DNA of 64,000 nucleotides from contig NW_003158236.1 in NCBI RefSeq assembly GCF_000003605.2, forward strand, positions 63,008-127,007, in the 5' to 3' direction. The stretch is from Saccoglossus kowalevskii (lineage: Eukaryota; Hemichordata; Enteropneusta; Harrimaniidae). Under the pieces are notes generated by a model that was given only the letters and a program-made list of their open reading frames with translations, was not told the origin of the DNA and did no database searches. The translations under genes were made by a program, and so were the position numbers. Position 1 is the stretch's first letter. Each line of letters begins with the position of its first letter. Shown in pieces: positions 37,901 through 52,560 of this stretch.

Positions 37901-39497
37901 GAGTTTCAATGGCGTATTTATGAAGGCTCAACAGATCGCTAGTCAAAATTTTCATATATTGTAAATATATTGGGAACATATCATTAAATGGAATATACAT
38001 TTATGAATGCCTGGCCATACTCGTTAATTCCAATTTGCGAATCTCTTAATAATTGCGACGCTGACGTACAAAACAGGGTAATTCAACTGATAGTAAAATT
38101 ATGGATGTTAAATTAAGTATACATCAGGAATCACGCGTTTGTACAGTAACTTGTCGTCCATTAAGGAGAACACAGCTGACGTACCGCTTTTATATTTTTA
38201 CATTTAAGCAAATCAAAATGTTAAAAATCAAGTAAACGAACTTCCCCTGACCCATGTTACGGTAGAATAGTTTTATTGAGTTCTAACTGATTTCTAATTA
38301 GTAGTGTTGGATTTATTCTGCCTTTATGCAAATATTAATTTTTGTAATTTACATTGTAAAGCCTTGACCCAATCTAATTAAAATTCATAGGCTTCATATA
38401 TATATAAATAACCTTATAGATAGTTCTATTGTCATTTATGTGTATTTTTGCGACCGAACTAGTATATATAAAAAACGGTAAGTAAAACCAACAAAATATT
38501 CATAAATATGGGATTGTTATCATATTGTCGTTGACCATGTTTAGATTGTAGCATGCCTGGTCATCACACCAATATCCGTTGCGGTTCATTTAATTTATTA
38601 CTTTCACAGAAAAGCTATTAAGAAGTCATCGAACCATTATACGGTCACCTTAACTACTGTTTTAACACAGTACTCTGATGAATGCAGCTGGTTTGACTTC
38701 TTGTGAAATTAAGTTGTATACTCGCTAAAACGTAATATATGAAAGGTACCCACGCCTCACATTCCTGCTTATTTCATTCTGGGAGCACTGGAGAGTGGGC
38801 AAATATACGTACAACCGACATATTGGTGTATGTATTGGTTTGTGGATCGTACCTCGCCACTTTAACGTTAGAGTTACATTCTATTAAACTTGCATCAGCG
38901 ATTGAAACACAAATAACACAGCTAAGCAATCACTGTGAGTCATCAAGCATGTAAAAATATTGTGGAAATTTTTTTTTTAACACGAACCATTTTTGCAATG
39001 CCATTCATCTGAAAAAAAGATATTAATATATAGTATGAATTATTGTTGGTGTCCAGGTTCCGGAAAATAAATGTTCTCATTGTGCAATGACACGAAATAC
39101 TATTATAAAATCAATATTATTTGTACATGCACCTAAGTGTTATACGAGATTGTGACACAGACTCATCTTGAATAATTGCTCATGCTTAATATGTATTGTA
39201 TTGACTTAAGTGTGAGAAAGCGAAGGCAGATACTAGTTGGGAAAGTTGTAATACATACTCTATCCTTGCAACCGTTACGACAACTTTTACAAATTGCAAG
39301 AACTATATTCTTAATACATCCTATTGTTGTGATGAGTCGATAACACTTCATTAATTTAAATTAATACACATAACATATGTAACATTAACACTCTAATGCT
39401 ACAAGCAGATTAGATGCAAGACTGACGTCACGGATCGGGCCGTTAACGATAATTACGAACTGAAATGTTGATGGGAGAACGTTGTCCCCAGACGGGG

Positions 39498-39866
39498 NNN
39501 NNNNNNNNNNNNNNNNNNNNNNNNNNNNNNNNNNNNNNNNNNNNNNNNNNNNNNNNNNNNNNNNNNNNNNNNNNNNNNNNNNNNNNNNNNNNNNNNNNNN
39601 NNNNNNNNNNNNNNNNNNNNNNNNNNNNNNNNNNNNNNNNNNNNNNNNNNNNNNNNNNNNNNNNNNNNNNNNNNNNNNNNNNNNNNNNNNNNNNNNNNNN
39701 NNNNNNNNNNNNNNNNNNNNNNNNNNNNNNNNNNNNNNNNNNNNNNNNNNNNNNNNNNNNNNNNNNNNNNNNNNNNNNNNNNNNNNNNNNNNNNNNNNNN
39801 NNNNNNNNNNNNNNNNNNNNNNNNNNNNNNNNNNNNNNNNNNNNNNNNNNNNNNNNNNNNNNNNNN
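39498..39866. other. Assembly gap (369 N)
   Basis: Run of N inside receptor intron 1. Open frames across it are meaningless. Confidence 1.
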
Positions 39867-40058
39867 CAACACCGTATAAAATACAGTATGACCACTAAAT
39901 GGCACTCATTGTATATTCAGGGGGGTAATTGTTGTACTGTAACAATCATTTTCCAATATATATTTTTGGCAAAGAAAACTTTTTTTTTTATTTCAATTAT
40001 TCCTGCCTGATTTTGTCGGGGGAGATACTTATTGTTAGAGAATTCATCATCAAGGAAA

Positions 40059-40200
40059 GTACCAGGATGTGTGACCTATTGTGGTCACAGGTAAGTACCA
40101 GGATGTGTGACCTATTGGGGTCATAGGTAAATACCAGATTTTGTAACGCTTTTGGAGTCACATACTTATCAGGATGTATAACATGTTTGGGTTCATGGGT
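40059..40200 (+). repeat. 35-bp tandem repeat, about four copies, decaying
   Basis: Copies begin at 40059, 40094, 40130 and about 40165. The first two are close (AGTACCAGGATGTGTGACCT) and the last two are eroded. Confidence 0.7.
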
Positions 40201-43200
40201 TCAAGGCCTACACTTGTGTGTTCTGAGAGAAGTCGCTGCAAAGTAAAGTTAACGACTCCAAAGAACTACTACATAACCGTTATTGGTGTGTCAGGCGGTG
40301 TATCCGTCAATATGAATCGTCTTTTATTTTGTGGGCAAATACATTGACTTACATGGCGCCAATGTAATCCAGATAAACCTAAAAAAACACCAAGCGTAGT
40401 CAAACAGTATTGTACGTAGGACTATATTTCATTGCTGCAGCTCAGTCGTTGTCAGCTGTGCCTCTCGTATTGCAAACAGTTAAAATACGATTAACCTTCG
40501 ACGGAAAATATTTACGAGGTTGCACTATATTTGTGTTTTTACACTCATACACATATATATTACACATGATTTACTAAGAATTTGCATTATGCTCAATCAT
40601 AATGACGTATTAATGCATTCATTAAATAATTAATTAATTAACTGCTAAAATAATAGTTAATTTGCAGCTACATTTATATAGTTTTGCATGTTTTAAAAAT
40701 ATATATAGTCAATAAATGTTGTCATTAATAACGGATTAATGTTTTATGGTATTCTTGACAATATATTCTATGCCCTTTGATCAGAAAATCATATCTGGTA
40801 GACAATTCATTTCAATTATTCGTAAATGTTCAATTCTAATTATAGGATTGCCAAATTTTGAATTGCATAAATATATTGCTGATACCAGGGATACACTGTC
40901 TGTGTGTTATTTTCGATTAGTGCCGAGTTGTTTGTGGCCCTTCAAAATTCAGTCGCGCTGAAAATATTTGTACATGTTATTTATTAAATTTGACAGATAT
41001 ATTTTAATCGCTGTTACATCATGAATATCTGGCGTCTATCTCTTATCAAACTAATACTATTTTTATTAGTTATACGTACATGGGGATAATCTGCTGTTAC
41101 AGACACGTCTACTACTTCTATAATTATAAACGTGACGTCATTGAAGCTTGTCGTCGACTCTCATTTTGATAACACATCCTCAGAATTTGAAATGAAAGAT
41201 ATGTCAATTATTATATAGAAAATATCATGCAAATATTTGACATGCTTATTGTGGGATTATGTTAAATTAACGATCTTATCATTTTCTATACCAATAACAG
41301 CTGGTTGGCAATCCCCAACTTAGACAGCGGAGAGTTGTTTATGAGAGTCACAGGTCAAATAGGTTACGTCGGGAGTCTCCCAGGGCTCACTACTGGTGCC
41401 ACTACGTTCTATCATGTATATTATTAACATTTTGGTGTTACATAATTCAACCAAAAACAGTCACATCTCCCACAGAATGTGACTTGCTGCAGTGGGATTT
41501 TAATATACTTGCTGATGTGGAAATTTATATTACAAAATTGAATTTTATTAATTTTACTTTGAAAAAAAATGCTATCTCAAGCACTGACTACTTTATCTAT
41601 CAGTTGTATACAACATATGTATGTATGTACGAACTTGTGTTTGTACGAACTTGTGTATGTATGTACGAACATGTGTTTGAGCTTGTGTACATAACGTATA
41701 TTTGTCGAATATTATATTTATATTGTAGAACGTTCAGTTATCCACTTTAGCGTAATATACTGAACATTCTAATGTTATCTGATAGATAATCTATTCTAGT
41801 CTGTGCTTTTAATCCACACTTGTCACTCACATTATGTCATATCGAACGATTTAAATCAAATCCATTTTTAGAATTCTACGCAAACACTTTTAAAACCAGA
41901 TTTGCGCTCAGTAAATATTGCAAATAGTTTCTAATACTGGTTTAGAAATTTCTCCTTTAATATACTCCTTTCATCAGCTATTCTAATGGTACTACATTAA
42001 CGTTAACATTAACGTATTGTAAATGGGAATGTCACGACTGGGGAGATTTCGATTCCTTACAAAGCAACACAATGTTGTTAGGTCCGTGGGATGTAGATAA
42101 CTAACTAACAATCATGAGTTGTCTCGTACATGTGTGTGACGTCTCAAATGTCTACATAAATCTGTATAATAAACAGGAAAAAAACTATTGAAGATACCTT
42201 AAGGGTCAGTGACCTGTTTTAGAGTCACCGTTAAACCACAGTAATAAACGCCATAGTACTAAAAAAATATCCGAAACCATATGATCTATGAAAGCAATTT
42301 GAGCATGACATAATATCCAATAAAATAAAATGATTAGGATTGAACTAGGTATCTGATTGGATATCTAATTAGTAGTACGTACATCTTCTCAGCAGTCTTA
42401 AGACATTGTTTACATAACTCATCAAACATAAGTCTACAATCTAGACATGCTGATTAAATCTCTATGCGACCACCAAATAATCTTGTGTGGTTGTTATAGT
42501 ATTTAGACAGTAATAAGTAAACATAGAAAGTTGAATTTCAGAATACCATTCGAGGCGCTAGTTAATCGACTTGCAGCCGCACGTTTTTGCTTGAGTGGTG
42601 CCTGCCAGTGGGGAATACGATGTTGTTTAGCCATCAATGTATTCAGAAAAAAAAACATGATAGTGTTTACTGTGTTGATATCTAAAAAAAATACTCAAAC
42701 CTAATAGTGAATGAATCATGACTACGACAGGTTTAAATTTTCGCTACGACTCGGTGTATCAAAAATGTGGAATTCTAGTTTCTCGTTGTAGTTTTTTCTC
42801 TATTTTGCGGCGTTTTGTGTTTTGTTTGTTAAAAGTTACATCATAGTTATACCTAGTAAAAATAATAACAGCACATACCACTCGAACCGGCAAAGAAGCA
42901 TACAAACTCGCGTGGATATGTCGTTTTCTAATGAAATATGGGAGTGGGATAGTGTGCCGGTCGATTAGTTATAAGTATCCTGAAAAATACCGATAACCGC
43001 GACATATGTAAACGTGCGATAATACATGCCCTGTAAATTGACATATGATTGGTACAGATATTTCCAGTAATTTGGTAATTAGTAGTTTATACACGAGCAT
43101 AAATCCACTTATACCATCACTCGTATCAACACGCTATACGAAACATAGCATCGGCGATTCCCCCATAAATATACTAAACAGTATCTTTACTGTTGCAATA

Positions 43201-43255
43201 ATCTTGCAATAACCCGTTTTCCATTTACTAAATTGTAATGTCTGTTTACTTGCAG

Positions 43256-43398
43256 GAAGTTATCAATCTTCCGAAGATCGTTTACTGAAGGAAGTATTCC
43301 AAAATCGAAATTATTCAACACGAACAAGACCTGTTGGTAACATTACTGATACCGTTAATGTAACATTCTCTATGTCAATCACACAACTGATAGATGTG
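43256..43398 (+). CDS. Nicotinic acetylcholine receptor subunit, coding exon 2 (start of extracellular ligand-binding domain)
   Basis: This exon encodes the N-terminal helix and first beta strands of the extracellular domain of a pentameric acetylcholine-gated cation channel subunit. It begins after a pyrimidine-rich tract ending TTGCAG and ends at a GTGAGT donor. It carries two bases completing a Gly codon, then 47 codons. The reading contains EDRLLKEVF (family: E-x-R-L-x-x-x-L-F helix), TRPV (family RPV motif), DTVNVTF and SITQLIDV, which is the usual run into the DEK motif of the next exon. Three N-glycosylation sequons are visible: NYS, NIT and NVT. The EDRLL and QLIDV forms look nearer to the heteromeric alpha2/4 and beta2/4-like branch than to alpha7 or alpha9, by recall of those families only. 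The NRNYSTRTRPV stretch seems a little longer than the usual NYN-x-x-x-RPV. The alpha versus non-alpha test (paired cysteines in loop C) lies outside the window. Confidence 0.92.
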
Positions 43399-46300
43399 GT
43401 GAGTGTACAATATATATTTAACACAGTTAACCAGCACGTCCAGTATTGATGAAAACAAATTAATATTATTATTTTACACGTACGAATATGGCGAATCGCA
43501 AAATCATATCACTCTCTCAACAGTGCTGTGACACGCTTTTAGAAAATGTCTTTAAAAGAATGTGCGCGAGTTTTGTTTAAATCGAAGACATGATATACAA
43601 TGGAAGATGAGTTGAATTAGTTTTCTGAATACTTATTTGTTATTTTACTGACATCAATGCGTAACACTCGTACGTAATAGAAGCACTGATGCTTCATTGA
43701 TCGTAAGATATCATTGTTAATAACGTAATTATATCATACAATAGCTTAATAGTTTAGTTAAATAATACGAAACTGTACAATGCAAAGCACTTCATTTCCG
43801 GTTATCCGATGAGTGCGATTATCGCAAGTGTCGCACCACACCTGTTGCAGATGGTATATGTGTGTTTCAGCGTTGTTCAGCAAAACTGCCTATACGACGT
43901 ACAGCTAGACCATATTACCTATAGTTAAGATAGAATGGTTAATTGAGTAGAGACTCCTAAACGACGACGAATTGATCGCAATGTTGTTAATTCAACAGCT
44001 TCATTGGCTGCCTATATGGCATCTATACAAACTCTGAACTGAGTGATTTTATTTTCGATTTAAACATAATTGAAACAAGATCATAGCCCAAAATATAACA
44101 ATCATATATAAAATAAGACAATTATTTCTCGAAAGTAATTCGTCCGTTGGGCATGGAATTAATCAGGATAAGGTGAGTGTTAAAAAAAAATATTACCCAA
44201 TTGCACATTTTATAAAGGACACATTTTTATTTGGCCTGATTTGCAAACATGGCACGGGAATAACCTGATAACTAAATCATTTGGAAGTACGGGTGTAACG
44301 TGATATTGGTGTCCGAGTATTCAATCAAATCCACCATTTTGTAAATCCTTCCAGGTTTTGTAGCAAGTCCCCTTAAAAAGTTCATTGCACTAGTGTGTGT
44401 AAATGAAGACATACGAGTACACGTCGCGATCTAATCTGTATTATTAGCAATATTTTAGCATATCAAGTACACCAGAATCATATTTGATAAACCATATCAA
44501 CACACCTTATGCCGGTTTTAATATTGACACATATTCCAGATCGTATCTAAGCAGTGCATTCGCAGTGTATAAACTATAAATATGTACATATTTAAATACA
44601 TAAAACTTTTAACACGAGGAACAATACACATTTGTCGAAGTGTTAGCTTTGCTTTGATTTGGAGAGACCAATGTTGAATTATTTTTCGTAGAATTATCCC
44701 CTGATTGTAATCGGAAGGTCATAAATGCATTTTGTTATTTTATAGTAGCTGACTGTGCGTGTTTTAATGAATCTAGCTAGCCACTACTATGAAATGTAAT
44801 GGTTCAGAGAAGATAATGGCTTCACTTTTAGAAGTCAAGCGTTTCCGGCGCCGTGGGTCTCTATATCTCAGTGGAAATGATTTCAAACAGCGTCATCGTT
44901 TCTATAGTAAGACTGCTATGCGAAACAATATAATGTACTTTCAAGTATTGTTTCCATTGTCTTGTTTACAAAACCGGGTTTTTATGCTAATTTTAACTAC
45001 ACAACTTTAACCGCCCAATGGGTTTGGCACTATTTTGGCTTCAATAGACTTGAGAAACAGGTCGTTTCAGAAAGTGAAATCCACAGAGATAGTGTCACTT
45101 GCACATTTATCACGTTATTAAACCTCGGTCGTCGACTTTTCTACATATACACTTTACTGAATACGGTCTCAAAGGAATAACGACCTGCAATTGTACACAT
45201 TATATTGTCACACGATAGCAAATTGATGTAACTACGCGTTTTGAGCAATTTATTTTGAAATAGGATGGTACCATGATTCCCTAGTGATACATACCTATTA
45301 GATCAGGTCATCTGGAATACATGTGATCTGACAACTATAATATCGTGATATATGAATCGAAAACCATTTTCCTGTGAGCCATTTCAAGGTACACTGACAC
45401 TTTCTTAACTATTCTTGTACGGGACTAGGAAATGTGTTAGTGTGGTAATTGTTTTCAAATATATTGTATAAGAACAAGGATGTTTGATTTGAGCGATGAT
45501 TAGGAGGACATGTTTCAAACCGAATGTTCAGTTAATATATATTCAGGGGTCTCAGAACCGACTATTTTATATTTGTTTCTGGCCGTAGGTGTAAGTAAGT
45601 TAAATTTACAGAATATAATATGAGATTTATTAAGGCAAATGAATGAACATGATTAAATTCGTTTTATAAACATGATATTTTAAGATAACAAATTTAAAAA
45701 TCAACGTTTCACACACACTTATTACTGCCACCGTGACGTAATCACCCAGACGAATGAGAAATATGTTTATTTCAGAGCCGCCAACGATTTGACGCTTTTT
45801 ATGTAATGAATCCAATACGCGATTTTCCATAGAAAGTTGGAGCAGGAGGAATTATAAAACAATGTTGCCTATTATAAATAACATAATGAATCACATTGGA
45901 TAGACTAATACGATACCTGGGTTTGTTATTAAATGTCATGATATATGGAATATAATGGTACTTAACACATGGATGGTTATTCCTCTTCATATTATACAGT
46001 CAACAACATTTCTGTCACATTTTATTTTGTGTTTTAATATTTCAATAGCGGAAAATACGTCACACAAAATCTCATCCAACAACTGACATAAACAGCTTAC
46101 CTGGCAATGGGTACGTAATTACAATCGAAAGACGAGTTACGGTGTAAACTCTGAATTCGTGTTAATTAATTTTGAAAATTTGCATTTTTAAAGGACAGCA
46201 AAAGTAACATTGAACATTATTAAAAAACACGGCGAAGTTTGCGTTATTCTAAAATGTAATATTCGAGTGTCCTCAATTGTAAGTATTGTGTGCACACCAT

Positions 46301-48011
46301 TCCATGTCGTGGCGATGATTTTTAGTATCTGTTTGCATAGATTAAACGTCTGTCGATCAATCGCAATGCTGAATTAGGCTTAACACAATGATTATTACAT
46401 TACACTACATTGCGTTCTCTATATCAATTCGTGTAACCGGAAAATAAACAACACGACTATGTGCTCTAACCAAACAGCCTCTTCTGTGCGTACGTGACGA
46501 GGCATGAATCGCTACTTTTGACATGGAATTCAGGACTTCTTGTTTTGTTCTTTTATTTACATCATAAAATTGATTTTATGACTACTTGTGTATTGTGCGC
46601 TCTTGTGAGATTAATTTTTATCGGAAGCTTGTCATTTGTGTGCATTTTTTGTGTGCGAGAGACTCCAGTGTATGCGCGGCGTCTGACGTATCAGACCGTC
46701 GCTCATAGTTAGTTTACCAAATTCCTAAAATATGACAACTGTGTCGCGGAAGATATTTAAGTATAATACCTAGTAGCCAATCAGATTCACTCACTAGCCT
46801 GTCAATAGAAACACGTAAAAGCTATTTTTGGCTTTGAGCATGCGCGGACGTGACGAGTGCTGATCTGAAAATGGCACGCCTTTTATTTCAATGGATCATC
46901 TGTAACTTGTGAACAGATCGAACAACTACAACATTCTCTTCTCACAAAGGTGTCTTGCTTTACTTGTACTGAGTTGTGTGTTATATAAATACATGAGACC
47001 AGGAGTTGGGCAGTCGCCACACTGCGTACGTGGCTAGCGCACGGTATTTGAGGATCTAAAATGTGATATATTCGAAATTTGCATAATCGAACGCGTCACA
47101 CGTGCTCACTTGGAATGACACAACTCCTGATCTATTGTTTCGGAGATTGTTATGGCCCGTTTTTTTGTTCTCCATGCATGTCAGGCTATTCTATTTAAGT
47201 AGTCGATAGCGAATACCTTAGAAATATATTATGCATTCAATATTGACCACGAGAAACTGATATCGCCTGCCAACATTTCATCGTTTGTAAGTTATAAGGT
47301 ATAAGGTCATAATCAGTCTACAAATTATACAATTTTGAATCATCTACATTTTATATAGAATACAAAATTATTAACTCACATGAGATCTGACATGGTAGGT
47401 ATTTTTGTTGTGGTTACGTTAATCAAGCGATGATGCCAAACGGTAATGCGCATTTCAGTAACGTCGTTAAATGTTTATCAGTATCGGCTGCAAATATTGA
47501 AAATGATTTTATTCATACAACTCCATAAGTTCCAAATGTATAACGTTGTGTGTAATTCCTAGTTAATGTATGCATGTATGCACTGTCCCGATTCGGAAAA
47601 CCAGTTCATTACATATTAGTTAATTATATTTAAACGGTTGGTGGATTTGGGCCCTTTTTTATATCAGTAAACCTAACGAGACAATAATTGTAACCTTTGG
47701 TGGTTTATCTCAGCCTACAGAGCTTATCTCATTAAAGACCGACATAGCATCCCGTATCTACGTATCGCTCAATTGCGATTGTCTTATGTACAAGTTATCA
47801 ATTCCTTTCACTGTGTACTGAGAATTCTTTACACACACAAAGCTATCTAAAATAAGCGTTATCTCCATGTTTGTATACAACTCAAGGTCACGATCATAAT
47901 TGTACGTAGGTGTATTATATCGACAATGATAAAACCGTTCCTTTAGCAGCAGTTTTGTCTGTTGTATTGCTGTTAATGACAATTACTCGTAAAGATAGTA
48001 TCAATAGCTTA

Positions 48012-48942
48012 AGCCCCTTTCACAATTGGCGCCTCACTCGTGCGATAATTTTTTTTTTTCGAAAATATTTTTTTCCGTCCTGTTGTAGAAGTGTTGTATT
48101 TGAGTCGCCAGCAATATATAAAATCGTACGAGAGGTGAACGACCACTGCACCAGGATACAACAGTCGTGAGACGTAATCGTGCGATTATTTTCATGTTTC
48201 CGGGTGCAACAGTCGTACAACGGCTGCAACGGTTGAACGATGATGCGACCAAGTCGCACGACATATGCGTTTTGTAGCGCCATATGTCGCGCGAACTAGC
48301 GACCCGTTGTACGACTACTACAACCGATCGTACAAGGCTACGACCCATTGTGCGACACACCGCACCACCTGTCGCGCGAGGTGTTGGCCTATAAATACGA
48401 CACGCGATGCGACTTTCTTCATTACAACCGCTGATGCCTGACGAGACGCTGCTACAGTGAACAAGACACAACCAAAATACAAGCATCGGCATGACCCCCA
48501 AAGAAGTCAAGGAAAAAGAGAAAACATCAGCCTGATGAAAGCTCAGGAGTTCTCGAGCTTATATTGGGGGTGAAAAAAATCGTACAACGTTGCAAAGGGG
48601 GCAAGACAGGTCTTCCAATAGTCTTAGGGTGGTACAACGGACTCGTACGACAGGACGCATCATCGTACGACATGAAAATACTCGTGCAACACTCGTTCGG
48701 GGTCTTACGAGTGCGTGCAAAGTCGCACAACACTCGTACTGCCTGTCGTGCAATTATTTTTCATCGCGTCAGTCGCTCAAAATATCGGAGCAGCACGGTT
48801 TTTTTCCCGACCGAGATGCGACCATTTTGTCGCATCTGGATCGTATAATAAGTGGTACAACGGCTACAACGAGCCGTACAACGGGAAAAATTTCGAGTCG
48901 CAAGCCGTTGTAGTCTGTTTGGCACCAATTGTGAAAGGGGCT
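48012..48942. mobile_element. 931-bp non-autonomous DNA transposon with 22-bp TIRs and TTA duplication (PIF/Harbinger-like)
   Basis: The left terminus (48012-48033) starts AGCCCCTTTCACAATTGG. The right terminus (48921-48942) is its reverse complement with one mismatch in 22. TTA flanks both sides (48009-48011 and 48943-48945). A 3-bp T-W-A duplication is the hallmark of PIF/Harbinger transposons. The interior is unusually rich in TCGTACAAC/TCGCACAAC-type strings in both orientations, and the subterminal regions show weaker inverted similarity (GTTGTA...GTTGTA after an A/T-run), so a long imperfect foldback is likely. Open frames inside are Arg/Ser-rich translations of these motifs and match no transposase. 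Family assignment rests on the duplication size and TIR alone. Confidence 0.7.
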
Positions 48943-49205
48943 TTATAGATATGCAGGTTCAAATATCACGTGACTTATTTCATATAATACGCCTATTTAT
49001 TTGTCAAGTTCAAAACTGCAATGTTTCCGTGTTATAATCTCCACAATACCACCCCCCCAATAAATATTAATCACACAACTGTAGGTCACTGTAGGATTAC
49101 CAAGAAATTTGAAACAATTGCCGTGTGCAAATATACGTGTATATTATTATTGGGAAGTGTAAGAAGTTTAAAGCGCGGCTCCGCAATCCCAGGAATTGCA
49201 CCAGT

Positions 49206-49224
49206 GCATCATGGGAAATGTAAT
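49206..49224 (+). promoter_or_regulatory. ZNF143/SBS-like site
   Basis: GCATCATGGGAAATGTAAT is close to the reverse of the vertebrate SBS motif ACTACAATTCCCATGATGC, two mismatches as I recall it, and is followed by TTTGCAT. No gene is evident beside it. It may be a chance or transposon-borne match. Confidence 0.25.
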
Positions 49225-52200
49225 TTGCATGGTCCGCCCAGTTGTTTACTTGGTATCATACCCAGCAGTACTTGGTGATCAATCGACAGTGTCATATCCA
49301 TACTATATACATGAGGGAATGTTTTAGCGGTAACCGTAGTATACAATAGGTCATTGGGCAGGTACCGGCTCCAAAATGATGTCCATCCGTTTATTGCTTA
49401 ATTGTTCGGTATGCAAGAACAATGCAAGATTCTTGACACGATGAAAATCGTAAAACAATTCTATGAGTCAGACACGAATGTATTGATGTGCTCGAAATTT
49501 TCACACGCAATTAAAACTATTTTAAAAATTCAAAGTTACCTCAAAAACACGTCTATATCGGTAAATCCCAGAGATCTTGTTTAAATATAAATTGTATACA
49601 ACCACCCGGTTACGTTCAACACAATAATAAACATATAGTTAGCAAATTATGATATAGGCATCAGCCAATGAGACAAGAGGTACTAAATCACGTTAATATA
49701 ACTCTGCTATGAAATCAGCATAATTTCACATCTGTCAAATATTTTGGAAAATATTGAGAAATAAATACATTATGTTTGACATCTGGCCCCATCAATGCGT
49801 TGGAGTTGTTTTAGTAAATTAGAAAACACATACATGCCTTTATTTTTACCCAAATGTGAAACATGGGTTACAGTAGATATTTTCAGTCCATTAATTCAAA
49901 TTGTTCGTTGTTACTTGCCACTCTTCTACCCAAAGCAATGCATACAAAGCTGATAATACAGACTGTATTCATATGGACAATCGCCAATATTCACTGTGAA
50001 TTCCGACTATTCCATGCTTAATACATATAAGTATTATCTCTGAATGAAAACAAAAATAAAAAATTAAAGTAGGAAATGCAAGCCTGTATTAAGCTGTATT
50101 TTCCCTGGATGCATGTTTGGATCCATTTGCATTCTTGCCCACTAACAACTTGAGTCACCTGTACATAATAAAGATACTCTGTATTCTGTATTATACAGTT
50201 GTAGAAATATTGTTTAAAGATCAACTTAACTATTATTATATCTAAATATTTTTAGAAAGTAATCGTGACGCGTATCGCCTGTGAAGCATGTAATACAAAT
50301 ATTACAGTAATATATAATATTACATGTACTTCCATATTTGCAATTCATTGATACATTAGATTGTATTTATACATTACATATATACATTATAACGCAGAAT
50401 GAACTCAACGCAGATAATAATGAAATTAGTTACGCTCACTTGAACCATTATTACAAATTGAATATTCTAACAAAATTATCAATAGGTTAAATATACGTTA
50501 GTATGTCATCTTTCTCTATTAATAAACACTCAAAATGGAGTGCAGGTCTTCACGGAACACTCTTCATCTAGGTTATCGGGTATGCGCCGAGACTTTCTTA
50601 TTACAATGTGATTTGATTGTGATCAAAACAGGTCGGATTTGTTAAAAGCGTGTTTCAACTTTTATTTGTTCCAACACTTTGGAAAAGATCAATTAGAAAT
50701 GTCATCGCACGTAGTTACAGATGAGACTTATTTGCATAGTCTTCCTTTTAGGATTAAATGTCAACTTCCATAAAAGCCAACGATAAAATGACCGAAAGCG
50801 AAATGTGTTGTCGGTGTTGATTAAACTCGGGAATAAGCATTCAGAGACGTGTGGTGTTTGCACGAAAAAAACATAAACTACAATATTCTATGAAGTGAAC
50901 TCTTCTACCCCCGGGAATTTACTTGAGGTAACGTGGCAAATATAATGACTCAGCTGGCCTATGTTGTTGTGGCCATCAATTCACGCTTGGTAACTATACA
51001 TGATGCACATTACATTATTTGTCAAGTGCGTCAGCCAAGTTTACACTTAAACGTCAGGAGAACGTATTATAGACTCGGACCATTACTTATTATAACAAAG
51101 TACATCAAGATTGTTAAATGTAGTGCTACACTATGCAAAACAAAACATTTTAGGAAATATGCCTTACAATTTATATAACAATCGCACTATTCAATCCGTA
51201 CCGAATACACCCTTTACAATACTGGTAAAAATTCTATGATGGAGTATTATTTTGGTGAATGTTTGATGCATCTAATAAAATATGAAGACTGAAACATGAC
51301 TGTTGTTTCTTGCTTACTCAATTAACCATGGATTATGACACTAGACTGAAAATGGCGATGCTCTCATTTGGTGTTTCTCATTACACCAATATGGCTGAAA
51401 CAAGGTGCTTGGTGTAGGTAGCTTGGATCTTCCTTCTATTTATTTATCTTTTTAATGTTGAACAATTTGAACAAACAGCCAAGTATATTTGTTGTTTGGA
51501 TGTTGACGCACGTACGCAACATACAAATACACATATCTTATCTAGGGACTTTTCTTGCAAAAAATCAATGATGACATTTTCCTGTCACCTGGTGAGTTCC
51601 GCCATCAATCAATAATTCGTTAAAATAAAAGGTGCAGTCCATCTTCGTTATATATATTGAGTGACATTCAGACACAATTTCGGATAAATCACATTTAACA
51701 CGACAGTTCCGATATTACATATTGGTACTTCGGTAACAGTGCAAATGGGCTATTTGCAAACTAATACAATCACGAACACCATATGATGTAATTCATTGAC
51801 ACCGGCACATACTAGTCGCTAGTCTGACATGGACTAACCACCCATTATTTAATGAGTGCGTATTTCCTACTTATTCCCGCCATCCCACGGGCGGGTATTC
51901 ATCTGACACGGTATATATTGCAGACAAACTACGCAAGAATATTATACGTCATAAAAATAACACAACAATAGTAGACGGTAATACGTGGCGTGTATACATT
52001 AATGTCAGTCGTTAATACTATCAGAGTGCTTCAAATCAGTTTGTGAAATCGAGGCAATTGTTAAACATGGCACATTGATACCCTGCAGGGTGATTGATAT
52101 CACTGTTAAACAAGCTGAATTACTGACTGGACAAATGCGGACTTCCATGGCAACCTTAAAGTTAATTGGAAACCAAAGCACGACTGGTCTATTCTCCTCT

Positions 52201-52560
52201 ACATAAACTTGGCAACAGCTTGACTCTTCTCCATGCCATGGGCTACAGTTTTATGAAGCATGTATGATTATTGATGGCATTACATTCGGATATTATCAGA
52301 TATGAAACCAGTGGGTTTATACATATACATTAGTTACTGAAACGACATTGAATAAACACTGAAGGTTTTGTTCTATTCTATATACACTTGTCTTGTTCGG
52401 TTATAAGATCACAACCCATATGGACTGGGAGACGTTGGTCCCTGTTAAGATTCTCAAGAGATACAATACTTTTATTTTGAGCAAAGATAGCTCGAGGTGT
52501 AACACACCAATGACGAGCGCTGTTAGTTTAATAGTAATTAGCGCTGCGAGTGAGAGAGAA

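Larger units (their letters stand above)
22631..43255 (+). other. Receptor intron 1 (about 20.6 kb)
   Basis: The intron runs from the GTAAGC donor to a CTGTTTACTTGCAG acceptor and interrupts the frame in phase 1. I see no convincing second gene on either strand. Contents I can name are the pentanucleotide microsatellite at 27098-27270, the hairpin element at 34752-34931, the N gap at 39498-39866 and a degenerate tandem repeat at 40059-40200. The remaining stretches (22632-27097, 27271-34751, 34932-39497 and 40201-43255) are AT-rich, with short simple-sequence runs and no feature I can support. Open frames here, none above about 100 residues, show no recognisable domain. Confidence 0.8.

Noticed and set aside
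39443-40010. Open frames of 138-181 codons
   Set aside because: They span 369 unknown bases; the openness is created by N.
48034-48510. Arg/Ser-rich 158-residue minus frame and neighbouring frames in the TIR element
   Set aside because: They derive from the recurring TCGTACAAC/TCGCACGAC strings in several frames and match no transposase.
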